Both the position numbers and the translations under genes were made by a program. A stretch of 64,000 nucleotides of DNA from an uncultured Chlorobiaceae bacterium (GTDB lineage: Bacteria > Bacteroidota > Chlorobiia > Chlorobiales > Chlorobiaceae). Shown here piece after piece: positions 22,697 to 32,054 of this stretch (positions are counted from its first letter, which is position 1; each line of letters begins with the position of its first letter). Under the pieces are notes generated by a model. It was not told the DNA's origin and searched no databases. It worked only from the letters and a program-made list of their open reading frames with translations. The stretch lies in contig CAIJVD010000028.1 in assembly GCA_903824045.1 (NCBI GenBank), positions 1 to 64,000 on the forward strand. The letters run 5' to 3'.

Positions 22697-23167
22697 TTAC
22701 TTCATCGCCATGACGAGCTTTGCGACTTTCGGACGAACCAGCCGCATGTAATCCTCAAAGGAGAGCCTCAGGAGTTCGGTATGTGCGCCTGCATTAAAGG
22801 CGATCTCCTCATCATCTTCAAGCTCTTCGGCTACATAGACCTCCATGCCGTAAAGATTGCCGAAAGGGGGCATGGCACCCGGCTCGCACTCGGCAAAAAG
22901 TCCCGCAAACTCCTTCTCATCGGCAAGTTCCACCTCTCTCGTCCCCGTGAGCTCCCGCAACAGTTCGAAATCAATCTGGCGTGATGCCGGAAGCACGACC
23001 ATTGCCATTTTTCCGGCAATAGTGACAATGACGGTCTTTGCCAGCTCCTTGCCGGGGACATGGGCGGCAGCCGCAATCTCCTGGGCGGTGTAGGCTGGCG
23101 AGTGGCTGACGACAAAGTAACGCACCCTGTGGCTGTCAAGAAACTCCCTCAATCTGCGGATAGGCAT
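22697..23167 (-). CDS. YbaK/EbsC-type aminoacyl-tRNA deacylase
   Basis: The protein (156 residues from 'MPIRRLREFLDSH') shows the YbaK/ProX editing fold: 'VRYFVVSHSPAYTAQEIAAAAHVPGKELAKTVIV' and 'GTREVELADEKEFAGLF', with the conserved lysine in 'ELAKTV' and the 'GAMPPFG' loop. Such proteins hydrolyse mischarged aminoacyl-tRNAs. I place the start at 23167 because GGAGG lies five bases upstream; an ATG at 23194 in the same frame has no such support. It stands alone, with small gaps on both sides. Confidence 0.85.
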   Translation of the reverse strand: MPIRRLREFLDSHRVRYFVVSHSPAYTAQEIAAAAHVPGKELAKTVIVTIAGKMAMVVLPASRQIDFELLRELTGTREVELADEKEFAGLFAECEPGAMPPFGNLYGMEVYVAEELEDDEEIAFNAGAHTELLRLSFEDYMRLVRPKVAKLVMAMK

Positions 23168-23194
23168 AGCAACCTCCATGTTCAAGTGGTTCAT

Positions 23195-23427
23195 GACAAG
23201 TGGCCGGAACGCCTGAAATCGACTTACAGGGTCCGGGGTTTAATAGTGCCGGCGACAATCAACGCCTCAACATCAATAATAAACAGTCGGTTCCGTTATG
23301 CTCTGGCATGCAGGCCGGGGATGCCTGCAGCAACAAAATAAAGAGCGCGCACTTCAGAGCGGCATGTGCCGTCGCTTCAAATTCACCTGGTCCGCTGACA
23401 AGAGCCAACGGACGATGGGCGATAACT
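23195..23427. other. Gene-free gap
   Basis: These 233 bases between the YbaK-type gene and the outer-membrane barrel gene contain no convincing coding frame, tRNA or terminator. The only local structure I see is a short imperfect palindrome around gcatgcaggccggggatgcctgc (about 23306-23328). Confidence 0.4.
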
Positions 23428-23991
23428 TCAGAGGCCGAACCTCAGGCCAAGCAGTATATTGTGGCTGCCCATGCTGTACCGGTAGCCGGCAAGCTGGGGT
23501 GTAGATGCATCGAAATAGCGGTACTGCACGTCAAGGGTAACGGCCGGAGCAAGGGAGTATGCTGCGCCTGCGCCGATCTGCCAGGCCAAAACAGTGTCAC
23601 CCGAAAGGAGGCCGCTATTGTGTTCATCAACAGTTGCAACTCCACCTCCGGCAAGGACGAATGGCTTGAGGGGCGAAAAGGGAAGGCCAAGATCGAGATA
23701 ACCATTGGCCATGTAGCTCTTCATGGTGATGGAGGCCGGGGAGTTCGTCACACCGTTTTTCCGGTAACCCGCCTCGGCCTCCAGTCGGACCGGTCCGTTG
23801 TCGATGCCGAAAGCTCCGATAAGAAGTGTGCCTGTATCATATGAGCGGGATACTACAGAGCCGACGCCGGAATCACCGAGCATGCCAAGACCCGCCGAAG
23901 CGCTGAGATAGGGCAACGCGGCCATTGCGGGCCGAGCAAAGCAAAAGAATGCCATAAGAGCGCAGAACAATGCCGAAACTCTCTTTTTCAT
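23428..23991 (-). CDS. Outer-membrane beta-barrel protein
   Basis: The 187-residue precursor has a typical signal peptide ending in 'ARPAMAA', cleaved around residue 24. Amphipathic strands with alternating aromatic and glycine residues follow ('RLEAEAGYRKNG', 'PFVLAGGGVATVDEH', 'VTLDVQYRYFD'). It ends in a C-terminal strand 'HNILLGLRFGL' of the kind recognised by the BAM complex, although the last residue is Leu rather than Phe. It fits small OmpA/OmpW-like eight-stranded porins. No function can be assigned. Confidence 0.75.
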   Translation of the reverse strand: MKKRVSALFCALMAFFCFARPAMAALPYLSASAGLGMLGDSGVGSVVSRSYDTGTLLIGAFGIDNGPVRLEAEAGYRKNGVTNSPASITMKSYMANGYLDLGLPFSPLKPFVLAGGGVATVDEHNSGLLSGDTVLAWQIGAGAAYSLAPAVTLDVQYRYFDASTPQLAGYRYSMGSHNILLGLRFGL

Positions 23992-24069
23992 GAAGCGGTT
24001 CCCCAGTTGAAATAGTAGTGAAGATGAGTCTTAAGGAAACATAACACATTGCTGGCAGCAAGCCAAGCA

Positions 24070-24837
24070 CTACAGGGGCTGCGCCCTCTGCGTCCATGCC
24101 TTGAGAACCGGCAGTGATGAACGGTATCCTGCATCCATGATGTCGGCAAGCTGACCGAAATCGACCAGATTGAAGCCTGAAAGATCGGGAGCAAGGGACA
24201 AATCCGCACTTTTCGTCTGGATTGCCGTGGTATTGATAATGTTGATATAAAAAGCGTTAAGCAGAAGACCGACGATGTTTTCGGGCTTTCTGTAGGTATG
24301 GTGTGAGAGAAGATCGACAGAGATGATCGGGTCAGCGCCTCCTTCGAGCAGCGGGGAAACGGGCACATTTTCCATCAGCATCCCGTCGACGAGCTGCGCG
24401 CCGCGATAGTCAACAGGCTTGAAAATTCCAGGAATGCAGCTGCTTGCCATGACGGCCAGGGCAACGTCCCCTTCCGAAAAGACAACCTTTCGCCCGGTGC
24501 CGATATCGGTGGCGATCATTGAGAGCGGTATCTGTGCGTCGCGGATATCTCTCTTTCCAAGAAGCTCGGTGACAATACCGCCGAATTTTTTGTTCGACAG
24601 AAGCCCGTATTGCGAAAGCTCAAGGCCGGAAAGATCGAGCCAGTCGAGCTCAAGGGCGATATCACGAATCTCCTGCCAGCTTTTTCCGAAAGCGTGAAGC
24701 GCCGCAACAAATGCCCCGATGCTGGTGCCGCTGACCATGCCGATTGCTATCTTCAGCTCATGCAAAGCCCTGAGAACCCCGACATGAGCGGCGCCGAGTA
24801 CGGCTCCTCCGCCGAGAGCCAGACCGTTTTTTTTCAT
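24070..24837 (-). CDS. Patatin-like phospholipase
   Basis: The 255-residue protein has the patatin catalytic set: the oxyanion loop 'GGGAVLG' (residues 9-15), nucleophile Ser39 in 'GTSIG', and Asp151 in '[10 protein letters not shown]'. The dyad motif is DG-M instead of the usual DG-G or DG-A, which is a mild deviation. There is no signal peptide, so it should be cytosolic or membrane-associated, of the RssA-like type. Lipid acyl hydrolysis is the family activity; the substrate is unknown. It is transcribed divergently from terC. Confidence 0.87.
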   Translation of the reverse strand: MKKNGLALGGGAVLGAAHVGVLRALHELKIAIGMVSGTSIGAFVAALHAFGKSWQEIRDIALELDWLDLSGLELSQYGLLSNKKFGGIVTELLGKRDIRDAQIPLSMIATDIGTGRKVVFSEGDVALAVMASSCIPGIFKPVDYRGAQLVDGMLMENVPVSPLLEGGADPIISVDLLSHHTYRKPENIVGLLLNAFYINIINTTAIQTKSADLSLAPDLSGFNLVDFGQLADIMDAGYRSSLPVLKAWTQRAQPL

Positions 24838-24975
24838 AATGCAAGAAAATTAACTTATTGCAACTGCCGTTACCTGAGCAATGTAGTGAAAAAGAGGGTT
24901 CCGGAGCACAGGAGCTGTTTGTCATAAGCCCTCCGTTGGGTACATTAACCGAAACACCAAACAATTTATTAGCCT

Positions 24976-25734
24976 ATGATGGAATGGATAGCGAGACCTG
25001 AAGCATGGATCGCTCTGGGAACACTGACCGCACTGGAAATCGTTCTCGGTATCGATAACATCATTTTCATTTCGATCATTGTCGGCCGCCTGCCGGAGAG
25101 CCAGCGCAGCAGGGGACGGGTTATCGGCCTCAGCCTTGCCATGCTGACGCGCATAGCCTTGCTGCTCTCAATTACCTGGGTGATGAGCCTGACCTCCCCG
25201 TTCTTCACGCTGATGCAGCGGAGTATAACAGGAAGGGATCTGATCCTGATTTCAGGGGGGCTGTTCCTGCTTGCCAAGAGCACCCAGGAGATCCATCAGA
25301 ACCTTGAGGGAACGGAAGAGTCGGAAAGAAGCGGCAAAAAGGAGAGTTTTATCTTCACCATGCTGCAAATAGCGGTGATTGACATCGTCTTTTCGCTGGA
25401 TTCAGTCATCACGGCGGTCGGACTTGCGAAGGATGTTCCGGTAATGATCATCGCCATCATCATCTCGATCGGCATCATGATGCTTGCCTCGAAGTCCATT
25501 GGCGACTTTGTCGAGCGCCATCCGACCATCAAAATGCTTGCGCTGAGCTTTCTCATTCTTGTCGGCGTCACGCTGCTTGCCGAGGGAGCCGGCTATGAAA
25601 TTCCGAGGGGATACATCTATTTCGCCATGGCATTCTCGGTTTCGGTCGAGATGCTGAACATACGGCTGCGCGCCAAAAAGGCAGAGCCGGTCCATCTGCA
25701 CAAAACCATGAACATCGACGGCGAGAGCGCCTGA
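24976..25734 (+). CDS. TerC family integral membrane protein
   Basis: The 252-residue protein contains the TerC hallmark '[20 protein letters not shown]' in the first membrane helices and its repeat '[20 protein letters not shown]' later, with about seven transmembrane segments. The paired acidic residues in these helices are thought to bind metal ions; family members are linked to manganese export and tellurite resistance. A charged cytoplasmic loop, '[14 protein letters not shown]', separates the halves. The gene is monocistronic, with a hairpin terminator after it. Confidence 0.88.
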   Translation: MMEWIARPEAWIALGTLTALEIVLGIDNIIFISIIVGRLPESQRSRGRVIGLSLAMLTRIALLLSITWVMSLTSPFFTLMQRSITGRDLILISGGLFLLAKSTQEIHQNLEGTEESERSGKKESFIFTMLQIAVIDIVFSLDSVITAVGLAKDVPVMIIAIIISIGIMMLASKSIGDFVERHPTIKMLALSFLILVGVTLLAEGAGYEIPRGYIYFAMAFSVSVEMLNIRLRAKKAEPVHLHKTMNIDGESA

Positions 25735-25761
25735 CCGGCACGAACCCTCACACCAGATTCG

Positions 25762-25805
25762 ACCCCCGCAAACGTTATGGATGTTACGGGGGTTTATTAT
25801 TTTTA
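25762..25805 (+). terminator. Rho-independent terminator after terC
   Basis: The arms acccccg (25762-25768) and cgggggt (25787-25793) form a GC-rich stem with an 18-base loop. It is followed directly by a T-rich run, ttattattttt. The distance to the terC stop is 27 bases. Confidence 0.65.
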
Positions 25806-25858
25806 CAGTAGGGATACGCCGTCACCTCAAGTTCAGGGCAAAAAAGGAGCGATCGCCG

Positions 25859-28282
25859 ATGCAAATGCCAGCAAAACTCTCTGCCGGACAACTTTACAGA
25901 ACCTGCGACCCGCAGGAGTTCGGCTTTGTGACTACCGCGGAACTTGACGCTCCCGTGCAGGCCGCAGGCCAGGATCGGGCGTTCGATGCCATCAAGTTCA
26001 GCATGGGCATAACGCACCAGGGGTTCAACCTTTTTGCACTCGGGCCGAACGGCACGGGCAAGCAGACCGCCATCATGCACTTGCTCGGCAACATTGCTCC
26101 CGAAGCACCCACTCCAAGCGACTGGTGCTATATCAACAACTTCGAAAATCCTGGAAATCCTCTTGCGCTGAGACTCCCCCCGGGAAGGGCGACCACCCTC
26201 GCCCGTGATATGGAACACCTTCTCGAGGCGCTCTTTACCGTCATACCTGCCGCCTTCAGCAGCGAGGAGTATCAGGCCCAGGAGAAGGATATTCACGAAA
26301 AACTCGAGGAACGACAGGCGGAAACCATCGAAGAGCTGGAGAAAAAAGCGGCGACCAGTAACATTGCTCTGATAAGAACGCCGGCAGGGTTCGCCTTCGC
26401 TCCGATGCAAAAGGGCGAAGTGATCAAGCACGAAGAGTTCATGCAGCTCAAGGAGACAGAACGGGTGGCGATCGAGGAGGAGATCGGCAGGCTCAAGTCA
26501 GCCATGCAGTCCATCATGGCGCAGATCCCGACATGGCAGCGTGAAACCCAGGAGAAGATCAAGGCGCTCAACCGCAACATCGCAAACTTCGCCGTCAAGC
26601 CTCTGATTGCAGAAGTCCGGAGCAGGTACGAATCCCTTGAGGAGGTCACCGGCTACCTTGAACGGCTCGAAAACGACATCATCGAGAACTTCGACCAGTT
26701 CCTTGACAAGGAGCCCGACCCGCGCGAAATGTTTCTCGGAATATCATCAGGACGGCTCTCGCATAAAAGTCCGTCATTCAACCGCTACCGGGTCAACGTC
26801 ATTGTCGATAACGGCAAAACCACAGGGGCGCCTATCGTCTATGAAGACAAGCCAGCATGCCAGAACCTCGTCGGCGACATCGAACACATCTCGCAGATGG
26901 GCACGCTGGTCACCGACTTTACCCTCATCAAACCCGGAGCGCTGCACAGGGCTAACGGAGGATATCTGCTGATCGATGCACGACGGCTGCTCGGCGAACC
27001 GCTTGCCTGGGAGGCATTGAAAAAAGCGCTTCGCACACGCCATATCCGCATCGAATCCCTTGCCCAGCTCTACAGCCTTGTCAGTACGGTCTCGCTCGAA
27101 CCCGAACCGATTCCGCTCACCCTCAAAGTGATACTGCTCGGCGAACGGCACCTCTACCACCTGCTCAGCATCTACGACCCCGATTTCAGCGAGCTCTTCA
27201 AGGTTGCCGCCGACTTTGAAGACGAGATAGCGGTCAGCACGGAAGGCAAGCTGGCCTACGGTCGCATGCTCGCCTCAATCGCCCGGCAGGACAACCTTCG
27301 CCCTTTCGACAGAAGCGCTGTGGCAAGGGTGGTTGAACACGGAAGCCGGCTTGCCGGTGACACGTCGAAACTGACCGCGCACCTGCAGAGCATCAGCGAT
27401 CTTGCCCGTGAGGCGGACTACTACGCCGCAGCCGCAAATCGACAAAGCGTGCAGGCTGAGGACGTCCAGCAGGCAATCGACGCCAGGATTCTCCGCTCCT
27501 CGAGAATCCAGGAAAAGATCAGGGAGGCAACCCTGAAGCACTCCATTCTCATCGATACAGATTCCGAAAAGAGCGGCCAGATCAACGCCCTCTCGGTTTA
27601 CTTCACCGGAGGGCAGAGCTTCGGCCATCCGGGAAGAATAACGGCCACAATGCGGCTCGGCAAGGGCGAGGTGATCGACATCGAGCGGGAAGTCGATATG
27701 GGCGGGCCGATCCACTCGAAAGGGGTGATGATCCTTTCGGGATTTCTCGGAGCCCGCTTTGCCACCGACCAGCCGCTCTCGCTCTCGGCATCGCTTGTAT
27801 TTGAGCAGTCCTACAGCGGGGTGGAGGGCGACAGCGCCTCATCGGCAGAGCTTTATGCCCTGCTCTCGGCGCTTTCAGGGGTGCCGATACGACAGTGGCT
27901 CGCCGTTACCGGATCGGTCAACCAGTTTGGCCAGGTGCAGGCGATCGGCGGCGTGAATGAAAAAATCGAGGGGTTCTACGACCTCTGCAAGGCCAGGGGA
28001 CTGACGGGAAAACATGGAGTGCTGATTCCGGCTTCGAACATCGACAACCTCATGCTTCGCCGCGATGTGGTCGAAAGCGTCGAAAAGGGGGAGTTTTCGA
28101 TCTGGCCGATCACCCATGTCGATGAAGGCATCGAGATACTGACAGGCATCCCTGCGGGTGAACTGGATGAAAAAGGGCTCTATCCGCCGAACACCATCAA
28201 TGGCATGGTGGTTGCAAAACTCGGCGAGATGGCCGAAAAACTCCGGAAATTCAGCGCCACCGGGGAAAGCGAAGAGGAATAA
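25859..28282 (+). CDS. LonB-like AAA ATPase-protease
   Basis: The protein (807 residues from the chosen start) has an N-terminal zone, a Walker A 'GPNGTGKQT' with Lys68, a coiled-coil insertion of about 150 residues, and the Walker B region '[12 protein letters not shown]'. The C-terminal Lon-type protease domain carries catalytic Ser659 ('[10 protein letters not shown]') and Lys702 ('GVNEKIEGF'). This is the LonB/AAA_32 group. I use the ATG at 25859, nine bases after AAGGAG; an upstream frame extension to 25781 crosses the terC terminator. The universal stress protein gene follows after 20 bases. Confidence 0.9.
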   Translation: MQMPAKLSAGQLYRTCDPQEFGFVTTAELDAPVQAAGQDRAFDAIKFSMGITHQGFNLFALGPNGTGKQTAIMHLLGNIAPEAPTPSDWCYINNFENPGNPLALRLPPGRATTLARDMEHLLEALFTVIPAAFSSEEYQAQEKDIHEKLEERQAETIEELEKKAATSNIALIRTPAGFAFAPMQKGEVIKHEEFMQLKETERVAIEEEIGRLKSAMQSIMAQIPTWQRETQEKIKALNRNIANFAVKPLIAEVRSRYESLEEVTGYLERLENDIIENFDQFLDKEPDPREMFLGISSGRLSHKSPSFNRYRVNVIVDNGKTTGAPIVYEDKPACQNLVGDIEHISQMGTLVTDFTLIKPGALHRANGGYLLIDARRLLGEPLAWEALKKALRTRHIRIESLAQLYSLVSTVSLEPEPIPLTLKVILLGERHLYHLLSIYDPDFSELFKVAADFEDEIAVSTEGKLAYGRMLASIARQDNLRPFDRSAVARVVEHGSRLAGDTSKLTAHLQSISDLAREADYYAAAANRQSVQAEDVQQAIDARILRSSRIQEKIREATLKHSILIDTDSEKSGQINALSVYFTGGQSFGHPGRITATMRLGKGEVIDIEREVDMGGPIHSKGVMILSGFLGARFATDQPLSLSASLVFEQSYSGVEGDSASSAELYALLSALSGVPIRQWLAVTGSVNQFGQVQAIGGVNEKIEGFYDLCKARGLTGKHGVLIPASNIDNLMLRRDVVESVEKGEFSIWPITHVDEGIEILTGIPAGELDEKGLYPPNTINGMVVAKLGEMAEKLRKFSATGESEEE

Positions 28283-28302
28283 ACGACTTTCTAACTCGAT
28301 CC

Positions 28303-29145
28303 ATGAAGGAACAAAACAGAGCGATGCTCATTCGCCATATCACGGTCGCGCTCGACTGCTCGCCGCACAGCATAGCCTCCCTCAATGCGGCAGCCGAGCT
28401 GGCCAGCATGCTTCAGGCCGATCTCACCGGGATTTTCGTCGAGGACATCAATCTCCTGCGGATGGCGGACCTCCCCTTCAGCCACGAGATCCGTATCTAC
28501 GCCCACGAGCCTGAAAAAATGGAGCCGCTGCAGGTCGAGCGCTCGCTGAGGCGGCAGGCAAGAACGGCCGAGGAGGCTCTACAGCGAATAGCGGATAAGT
28601 TCATGATCGAGCACACCTTCATGGTACGGCGGGGAGTGGTTCCTGCGGAGGTCATAGCCGCAGCACTGGAGGCCGACCTGCTCGTCCTGGGTCGAAGCGG
28701 CCGCTCCCGCAACTGCCGCAAGGGGCTGGGATCCACAGCCAGAAAAGCCCTTGCCGAAGCAAAAAAACCGCTCCTTTTCATGCGCCCCGGCTTCTCGACG
28801 AAAGAGAGCCCGGTGCTGGTGCTCTATGATGGGTCAGAAGGATCCCGGAGGGCGCTCGAAGCCGCACTCGAACTTGTGCAGCCGGAAGGAACGCTCCATC
28901 TCCTCATCCTCGGTGAGAGCTTTGAGGAGACGCTCCTGATGGAAAAGGAGCTGGCAAGAGAGATCGCCCTGCCCCTTTACGCCGTCGAATACCACCACCT
29001 GCCGCTCAAGGACGGCACGACGCTTGCCCGCTACGTTCGCATGGCCGATTCCGGACTGCTCGTGCTGAGCGACCGAATGAAACTGCCGAGGGAGAGCGTA
29101 CACGAACTGATCAACACGATCGACTACCCCGTGCTGCTGGTTTGA
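28303..29145 (+). CDS. Universal stress protein, two tandem Usp domains
   Basis: The 280-residue protein contains two Usp-like halves. The first (residues about 8-165) has 'ITVALDCSPHSIASLNAAAELA' and the nucleotide-loop-like 'LLVLGRSGRSR' with 'GLGSTARKALAEAKKPLLF'. The second (about 170-280) begins 'VLVLYDGSEGSRRALEAAL' and has a degenerate loop near 'LLVLSDRMKLPR'. This resembles UspE-like tandem proteins. The position just after a LonB-type protease suggests a shared stress role, by inference. A second Met at residue 8 is an alternative start. Confidence 0.82.
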   Translation: MKEQNRAMLIRHITVALDCSPHSIASLNAAAELASMLQADLTGIFVEDINLLRMADLPFSHEIRIYAHEPEKMEPLQVERSLRRQARTAEEALQRIADKFMIEHTFMVRRGVVPAEVIAAALEADLLVLGRSGRSRNCRKGLGSTARKALAEAKKPLLFMRPGFSTKESPVLVLYDGSEGSRRALEAALELVQPEGTLHLLILGESFEETLLMEKELAREIALPLYAVEYHHLPLKDGTTLARYVRMADSGLLVLSDRMKLPRESVHELINTIDYPVLLV

Positions 29146-29156
29146 GAATTACTGAT

Positions 29157-29191
29157 GTCATTTCGTCCCGACTTGTCGGGAGAGAAATCTT
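29157..29191. repeat. Dispersed repeat copy with internal hairpin
   Basis: The segment contains gtcatttcg and gagagaaatct around the short palindrome tcccgacttgtcggga. The outer motifs match the copy at 12667-12700. It occupies the gap between convergent genes (universal stress protein and the RNA methyltransferase). It has no T-run and does not look like a true terminator. Confidence 0.5.
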
Positions 29192-29249
29192 GACCGACTG
29201 GACGGCTGGCCGAAAAATGCGCTTCAAATCCAAAATCAAGAATTCCATC

Positions 29250-30047
29250 TCAGGCCAGGGCGAGGCGTTCCATGAGGATGGCGGCAGAAACGGCGGCGTT
29301 GAGCGATTCGACGCGGGCTTTATTGCCCACATGCGGGATTCTGATGAGACGGTCGGCAAGCGATTCCACCTCACTGCTGACGCCGTTGGCCTCATTGCCG
29401 ATGACGAGCACCAACTTGTCGGGCCAGGAGATAAACTCCCTGAAATCTTTGCCCTCAAGCGAAGAGCATGCAATGGAATACCCCTCCTCCTGAAGCCTGC
29501 CGAGCTCATCAACGAGACGACTGACGCCGTAATGGCGAACAGAGTAGATGCTGCCGGCGCAGGAGCGCACCGCTTTCGGATTGTATCGGTCGGCGGTTCC
29601 CGGAGTGCAGATCAGGGCGTCTGCCCCGAACCAGGCAGCGCTCCTCAGAATGGTGCCGACATTGCCGGGATCCTGAACATCATCAAGCGCAACGAGAAAC
29701 GAGCCCTCTGCCTTTCCGCCAACCGGTGCTTTCAGCGGCTGCTGTCGAAAAACCCCGAAGACCCCCTGGGAAGTCGATGTCTGGGAAAGCTGCGCCGAGT
29801 CCCTTTCGGTTATCGAAAAAACTTTGTTCATCCGCCCGGAAACAAACGCCTCCGCTTCAACCTCATCATCCCTGACAAGAAGAGCCACAAGCATCTCCTC
29901 CGAAGGAAGGCTCCCGCAAAGCTCCCTGACGGTACGAAGCCCTTCGGCCAGGAAAAGCCCTTCCTCGTCCCGTTTTCTTTTCTGCTGGAGTTTGGAAAAC
30001 TGCTTGAGCTTTGCCCTGCTCAACACGGGTATTACTGAGGGCTTCAT
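29250..30047 (-). CDS. TrmH/SpoU family RNA 2'-O-methyltransferase
   Basis: The 265-residue protein has an N-terminal substrate-binding domain ('SKLQQKRKRDEEGLFLAEGLRTVREL') and a C-terminal SPOUT knot. The three motifs are visible: 'DDVQDPGNVGTILRSAAWFG', 'LVLVIGNEANGVS' and 'IRIPHVGNKARVESLNAAVSAAIL'. It methylates ribose in rRNA or tRNA with S-adenosylmethionine; the target is not evident. Its ATG overlaps the stop of the upstream membrane-protein gene (ATGA), so translation is coupled. Confidence 0.88.
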   Translation of the reverse strand: MKPSVIPVLSRAKLKQFSKLQQKRKRDEEGLFLAEGLRTVRELCGSLPSEEMLVALLVRDDEVEAEAFVSGRMNKVFSITERDSAQLSQTSTSQGVFGVFRQQPLKAPVGGKAEGSFLVALDDVQDPGNVGTILRSAAWFGADALICTPGTADRYNPKAVRSCAGSIYSVRHYGVSRLVDELGRLQEEGYSIACSSLEGKDFREFISWPDKLVLVIGNEANGVSSEVESLADRLIRIPHVGNKARVESLNAAVSAAILMERLALA

Positions 30048-30616
30048 GAGTCCGCTCCAAGCCGCTTCATGCTTTCAATAATGGCCCTGGGGTCATGCGA
30101 AAAATCAACAGGCATGGAGTTTCGACCCTTTGGGATCCCCTCAAAATCAAGATTGAGAGCAATCGCCTCGCCGTACTCCTCCGACTCGACTGGCACATTG
30201 CTCATGCTTTTGCGAATGTAGAGATCGAAACTCTCCTTCTCCATGGTGAACCCCTCAAGCCCGCTCGGCTTGTCGCTGCAGCCGCAAGCCGGCAACTCCG
30301 GATCGCTGCACCCCTGAACACGCTTCGACGAGCCTGCGCCCAGGAACTCCCGATCGACATCGTAGGCATCAAGGCGCTTGCACATATGCTCATCCTCCTT
30401 CGCCCGTGCACGCCGCATCGACACCGTCTCCAACTCCGGTCGAGAGACAACAAGCTTCTTGACGATAAAAAGAATGCCCCCGAGAGCCGCCGCCACAATA
30501 AAACAGAGCAGAATCAGCTCAAGGCGCAACCCGACCGTCAGCACCACCCCCAGCTCCGCAGCAACAAGCCCGCCGAGAAGCCCGAGCAAAAGTTTCAGAA
30601 AAAGATTATCACTCAT
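30044..30616 (-). CDS. Hypothetical membrane-anchored protein
   Basis: The protein (190 residues from 'MSDNLFLKLLLG') has two N-terminal hydrophobic segments ('LLLGLLGGLVAAELGVVLTVG' in two overlapping halves and 'ILLCFIVAAALGGILFIV'). A basic stretch, a cysteine-bearing linker ('CSDPELPACGCS') and an acidic soluble tail follow. I chose the ATG at 30616; an in-frame TTG-type extension to 30655 runs into the abiEii remnant. I recognise no family. The stop overlaps the methyltransferase start. Confidence 0.6.
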   Translation of the reverse strand: MSDNLFLKLLLGLLGGLVAAELGVVLTVGLRLELILLCFIVAAALGGILFIVKKLVVSRPELETVSMRRARAKEDEHMCKRLDAYDVDREFLGAGSSKRVQGCSDPELPACGCSDKPSGLEGFTMEKESFDLYIRKSMSNVPVESEEYGEAIALNLDFEGIPKGRNSMPVDFSHDPRAIIESMKRLGADS

Positions 30617-30715
30617 AGACAAAAGCCTTAATAGTACCCCGTGATAAAGCAGCACCCTTGGAAGCGCCTTTTCATAAATAAACGTTCTTTTTTGTCAATA
30701 CCCTCGCACGTGCTA

Positions 30716-31527
30716 TTACTGGCAGATAAACCCCGCGACAGTGCGAACGGCTTGCAAAGCCTTTGCAAAATCAGGAACCACCCCTTCTGCTGCATAAGAT
30801 ACACCTTTAACGAACCGATCATATTCTTGCTCGTATTCTCTATCGCACTCCAGTATCTCCAGCATTTGCCGAATCTTCTGCGCATCGGCATTCCTGCAAA
30901 TAATGGGTTGTTTTTAGCGCGGCGATCGTCCTGGCGCATAGATGTGGTAACCATTGAGGGGCAATGTTCATGAGTTAATGCCCACTCTTTTAGCAAAGCC
31001 AAATCATGAATATGACGAACAAGAAAAGGATCATCATGTATTCCACCTCGCACACGATCCGGGATGCGCCAGGCAAGAGCACTCAGCTTGTCAGCCGCAC
31101 TTTCCACAGGATCGATACACGCTATTCCGGCTACTTCTGGCTGCTGTTTTGTGCGCGCATTAACAAAACAGGATACAGGAAGATAACGCGGCGGGCACTG
31201 AAGAGCTATCAGTTTTATCTCAATCTGAACATGTGGATGCAGAGCATCAGAAGGAGAAAAGTGACTTGGATAAAAGAAGTCCACCGAAAAAAAACGATTG
31301 TCATCTTTTGCATCAATATGGTCGTCCTCAATCGCAAAACCGCCTTGCCGAAGTTTTTCTATTACCCCATTTTTGAACTTTCGACGTGAAGTGCGGTTCT
31401 GGGGGGTGACTGGAGCAATAACCCGGGTCGCAAACCAATCTTTCGCGATGAAAGAGGGATCAATGTTTTTGAGAAGTGCAACCTCTTCAAAAAGCCCTTT
31501 CTCAGGACGCCGATTCATAAGTGACAT
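30716..31527 (-). pseudogene. Decayed AbiEii-type nucleotidyltransferase toxin gene
   Basis: Two lesions are visible. The N-terminus ('EKGLFEEVALLKNIDPSFIAKDWFATRVI') jumps directly to 'RTSRRKFKNGVIEKL', so the segment that in AbiEii toxins holds the GG(T/S) nucleotide-binding loop and the D-x-D metal motif is missing. A second lesion near 30884-30890 shifts the frame: the true C-terminal sequence ('AQKIRQMLEILECDREYEQEYDRFVKG', then 'YAAEGVVPDFAKAL') is found in another frame, ending at the stop 30716-30718. The unshifted frame runs on to 30628 as nonsense. The start is ATG at 31527 or 31518, overlapping the abiEi stop as in intact abiE operons. The toxin is almost certainly inactive. Confidence 0.8.
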
Positions 31528-31915
31528 AAGCACCACCATATCCAATCTTTCGATTAACCCGCCCTTTGACACCGATCAATCGGCCGGCAGGCACTTGCGT
31601 TGTCTTGCCGGCATTATAATCTTTCTCGAGGCGTGAAGGCGAGGTTTTGATACCAAGACGAGTCAGGGCTTCTCTTGCCAGAACTGGCAATGGCGCTACG
31701 GGCACAAGATCCCCGGTTACGGCTGATTTTTTTGTTTTTGCATAGACTCCGTACCCCAATCGAACAAGCCGTCCCGCCTTGACTATGTTTCTAAGCGCGC
31801 GCCCAACCTGATCGTAATCGCTTAAATCCTCAAAATCATCACGAACAAAAACAGACCGTTTCTTCCTCGCTATACGAGCCATAACTCTATACTCTATGCT
31901 TCCGTATCTACTCAT
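31502..31915 (-). CDS. AbiEi-like antitoxin/repressor (DUF6088 type)
   Basis: The protein (137 residues from 'MSRYGSIEYRVMARIARKK') has an N-terminal winged helix ('SVFVRDDFEDLSDYDQVGRALRNIVKAGRLVRLGYGVYAKTK'), which matches DUF6088/AbiEi antitoxins. A C-terminal domain follows ('PVLAREALTRLGIKTSPSRLEKDYNAG'). In abiE systems this protein represses its own promoter and neutralises the AbiEii nucleotidyltransferase. Here it appears intact while its toxin partner is broken. The start at 31915 is chosen by family alignment; no clear ribosome-binding site is seen. Two direct repeats lie just upstream. Confidence 0.75.
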   Translation of the reverse strand: MSRYGSIEYRVMARIARKKRSVFVRDDFEDLSDYDQVGRALRNIVKAGRLVRLGYGVYAKTKKSAVTGDLVPVAPLPVLAREALTRLGIKTSPSRLEKDYNAGKTTQVPAGRLIGVKGRVNRKIGYGGAYVTYESAS

Positions 31916-31936
31916 TTTTTTATAACAACTCACATT

Positions 31937-31974
31937 GCAAAAACACGACAGATTCCATACGCAAAAATACGACA
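31937..31974 (-). promoter_or_regulatory. Two direct repeats upstream of abiEi (putative operator)
   Basis: gcaaaaacacgaca (31937-31950) recurs as gcaaaaatacgaca (31961-31974), one mismatch in 14 and exactly 24 bases apart. They sit 22-60 bases upstream of the abiEi start. AbiEi proteins autorepress through repeated sites in this position, so these are likely operator copies. I could not define the -35/-10 elements with confidence; TTATAA at about 31917-31922 (minus strand) may be the -10. Confidence 0.55.
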
Positions 31975-32054
31975 CTTCTCAAACAGTCTCAAATGGAGCT
32001 CCCCCCTTTAGGCCAAAAACATTTCTAATGCAAATCTATAAAGCGAACATCTTT

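Noticed and set aside
30628..30715. The C-terminal extension of the abiEii frame down to 30628
   Set aside because: This is out-of-frame nonsense after a frameshift; the true C-terminal sequence lies in another frame and ends at 30716.
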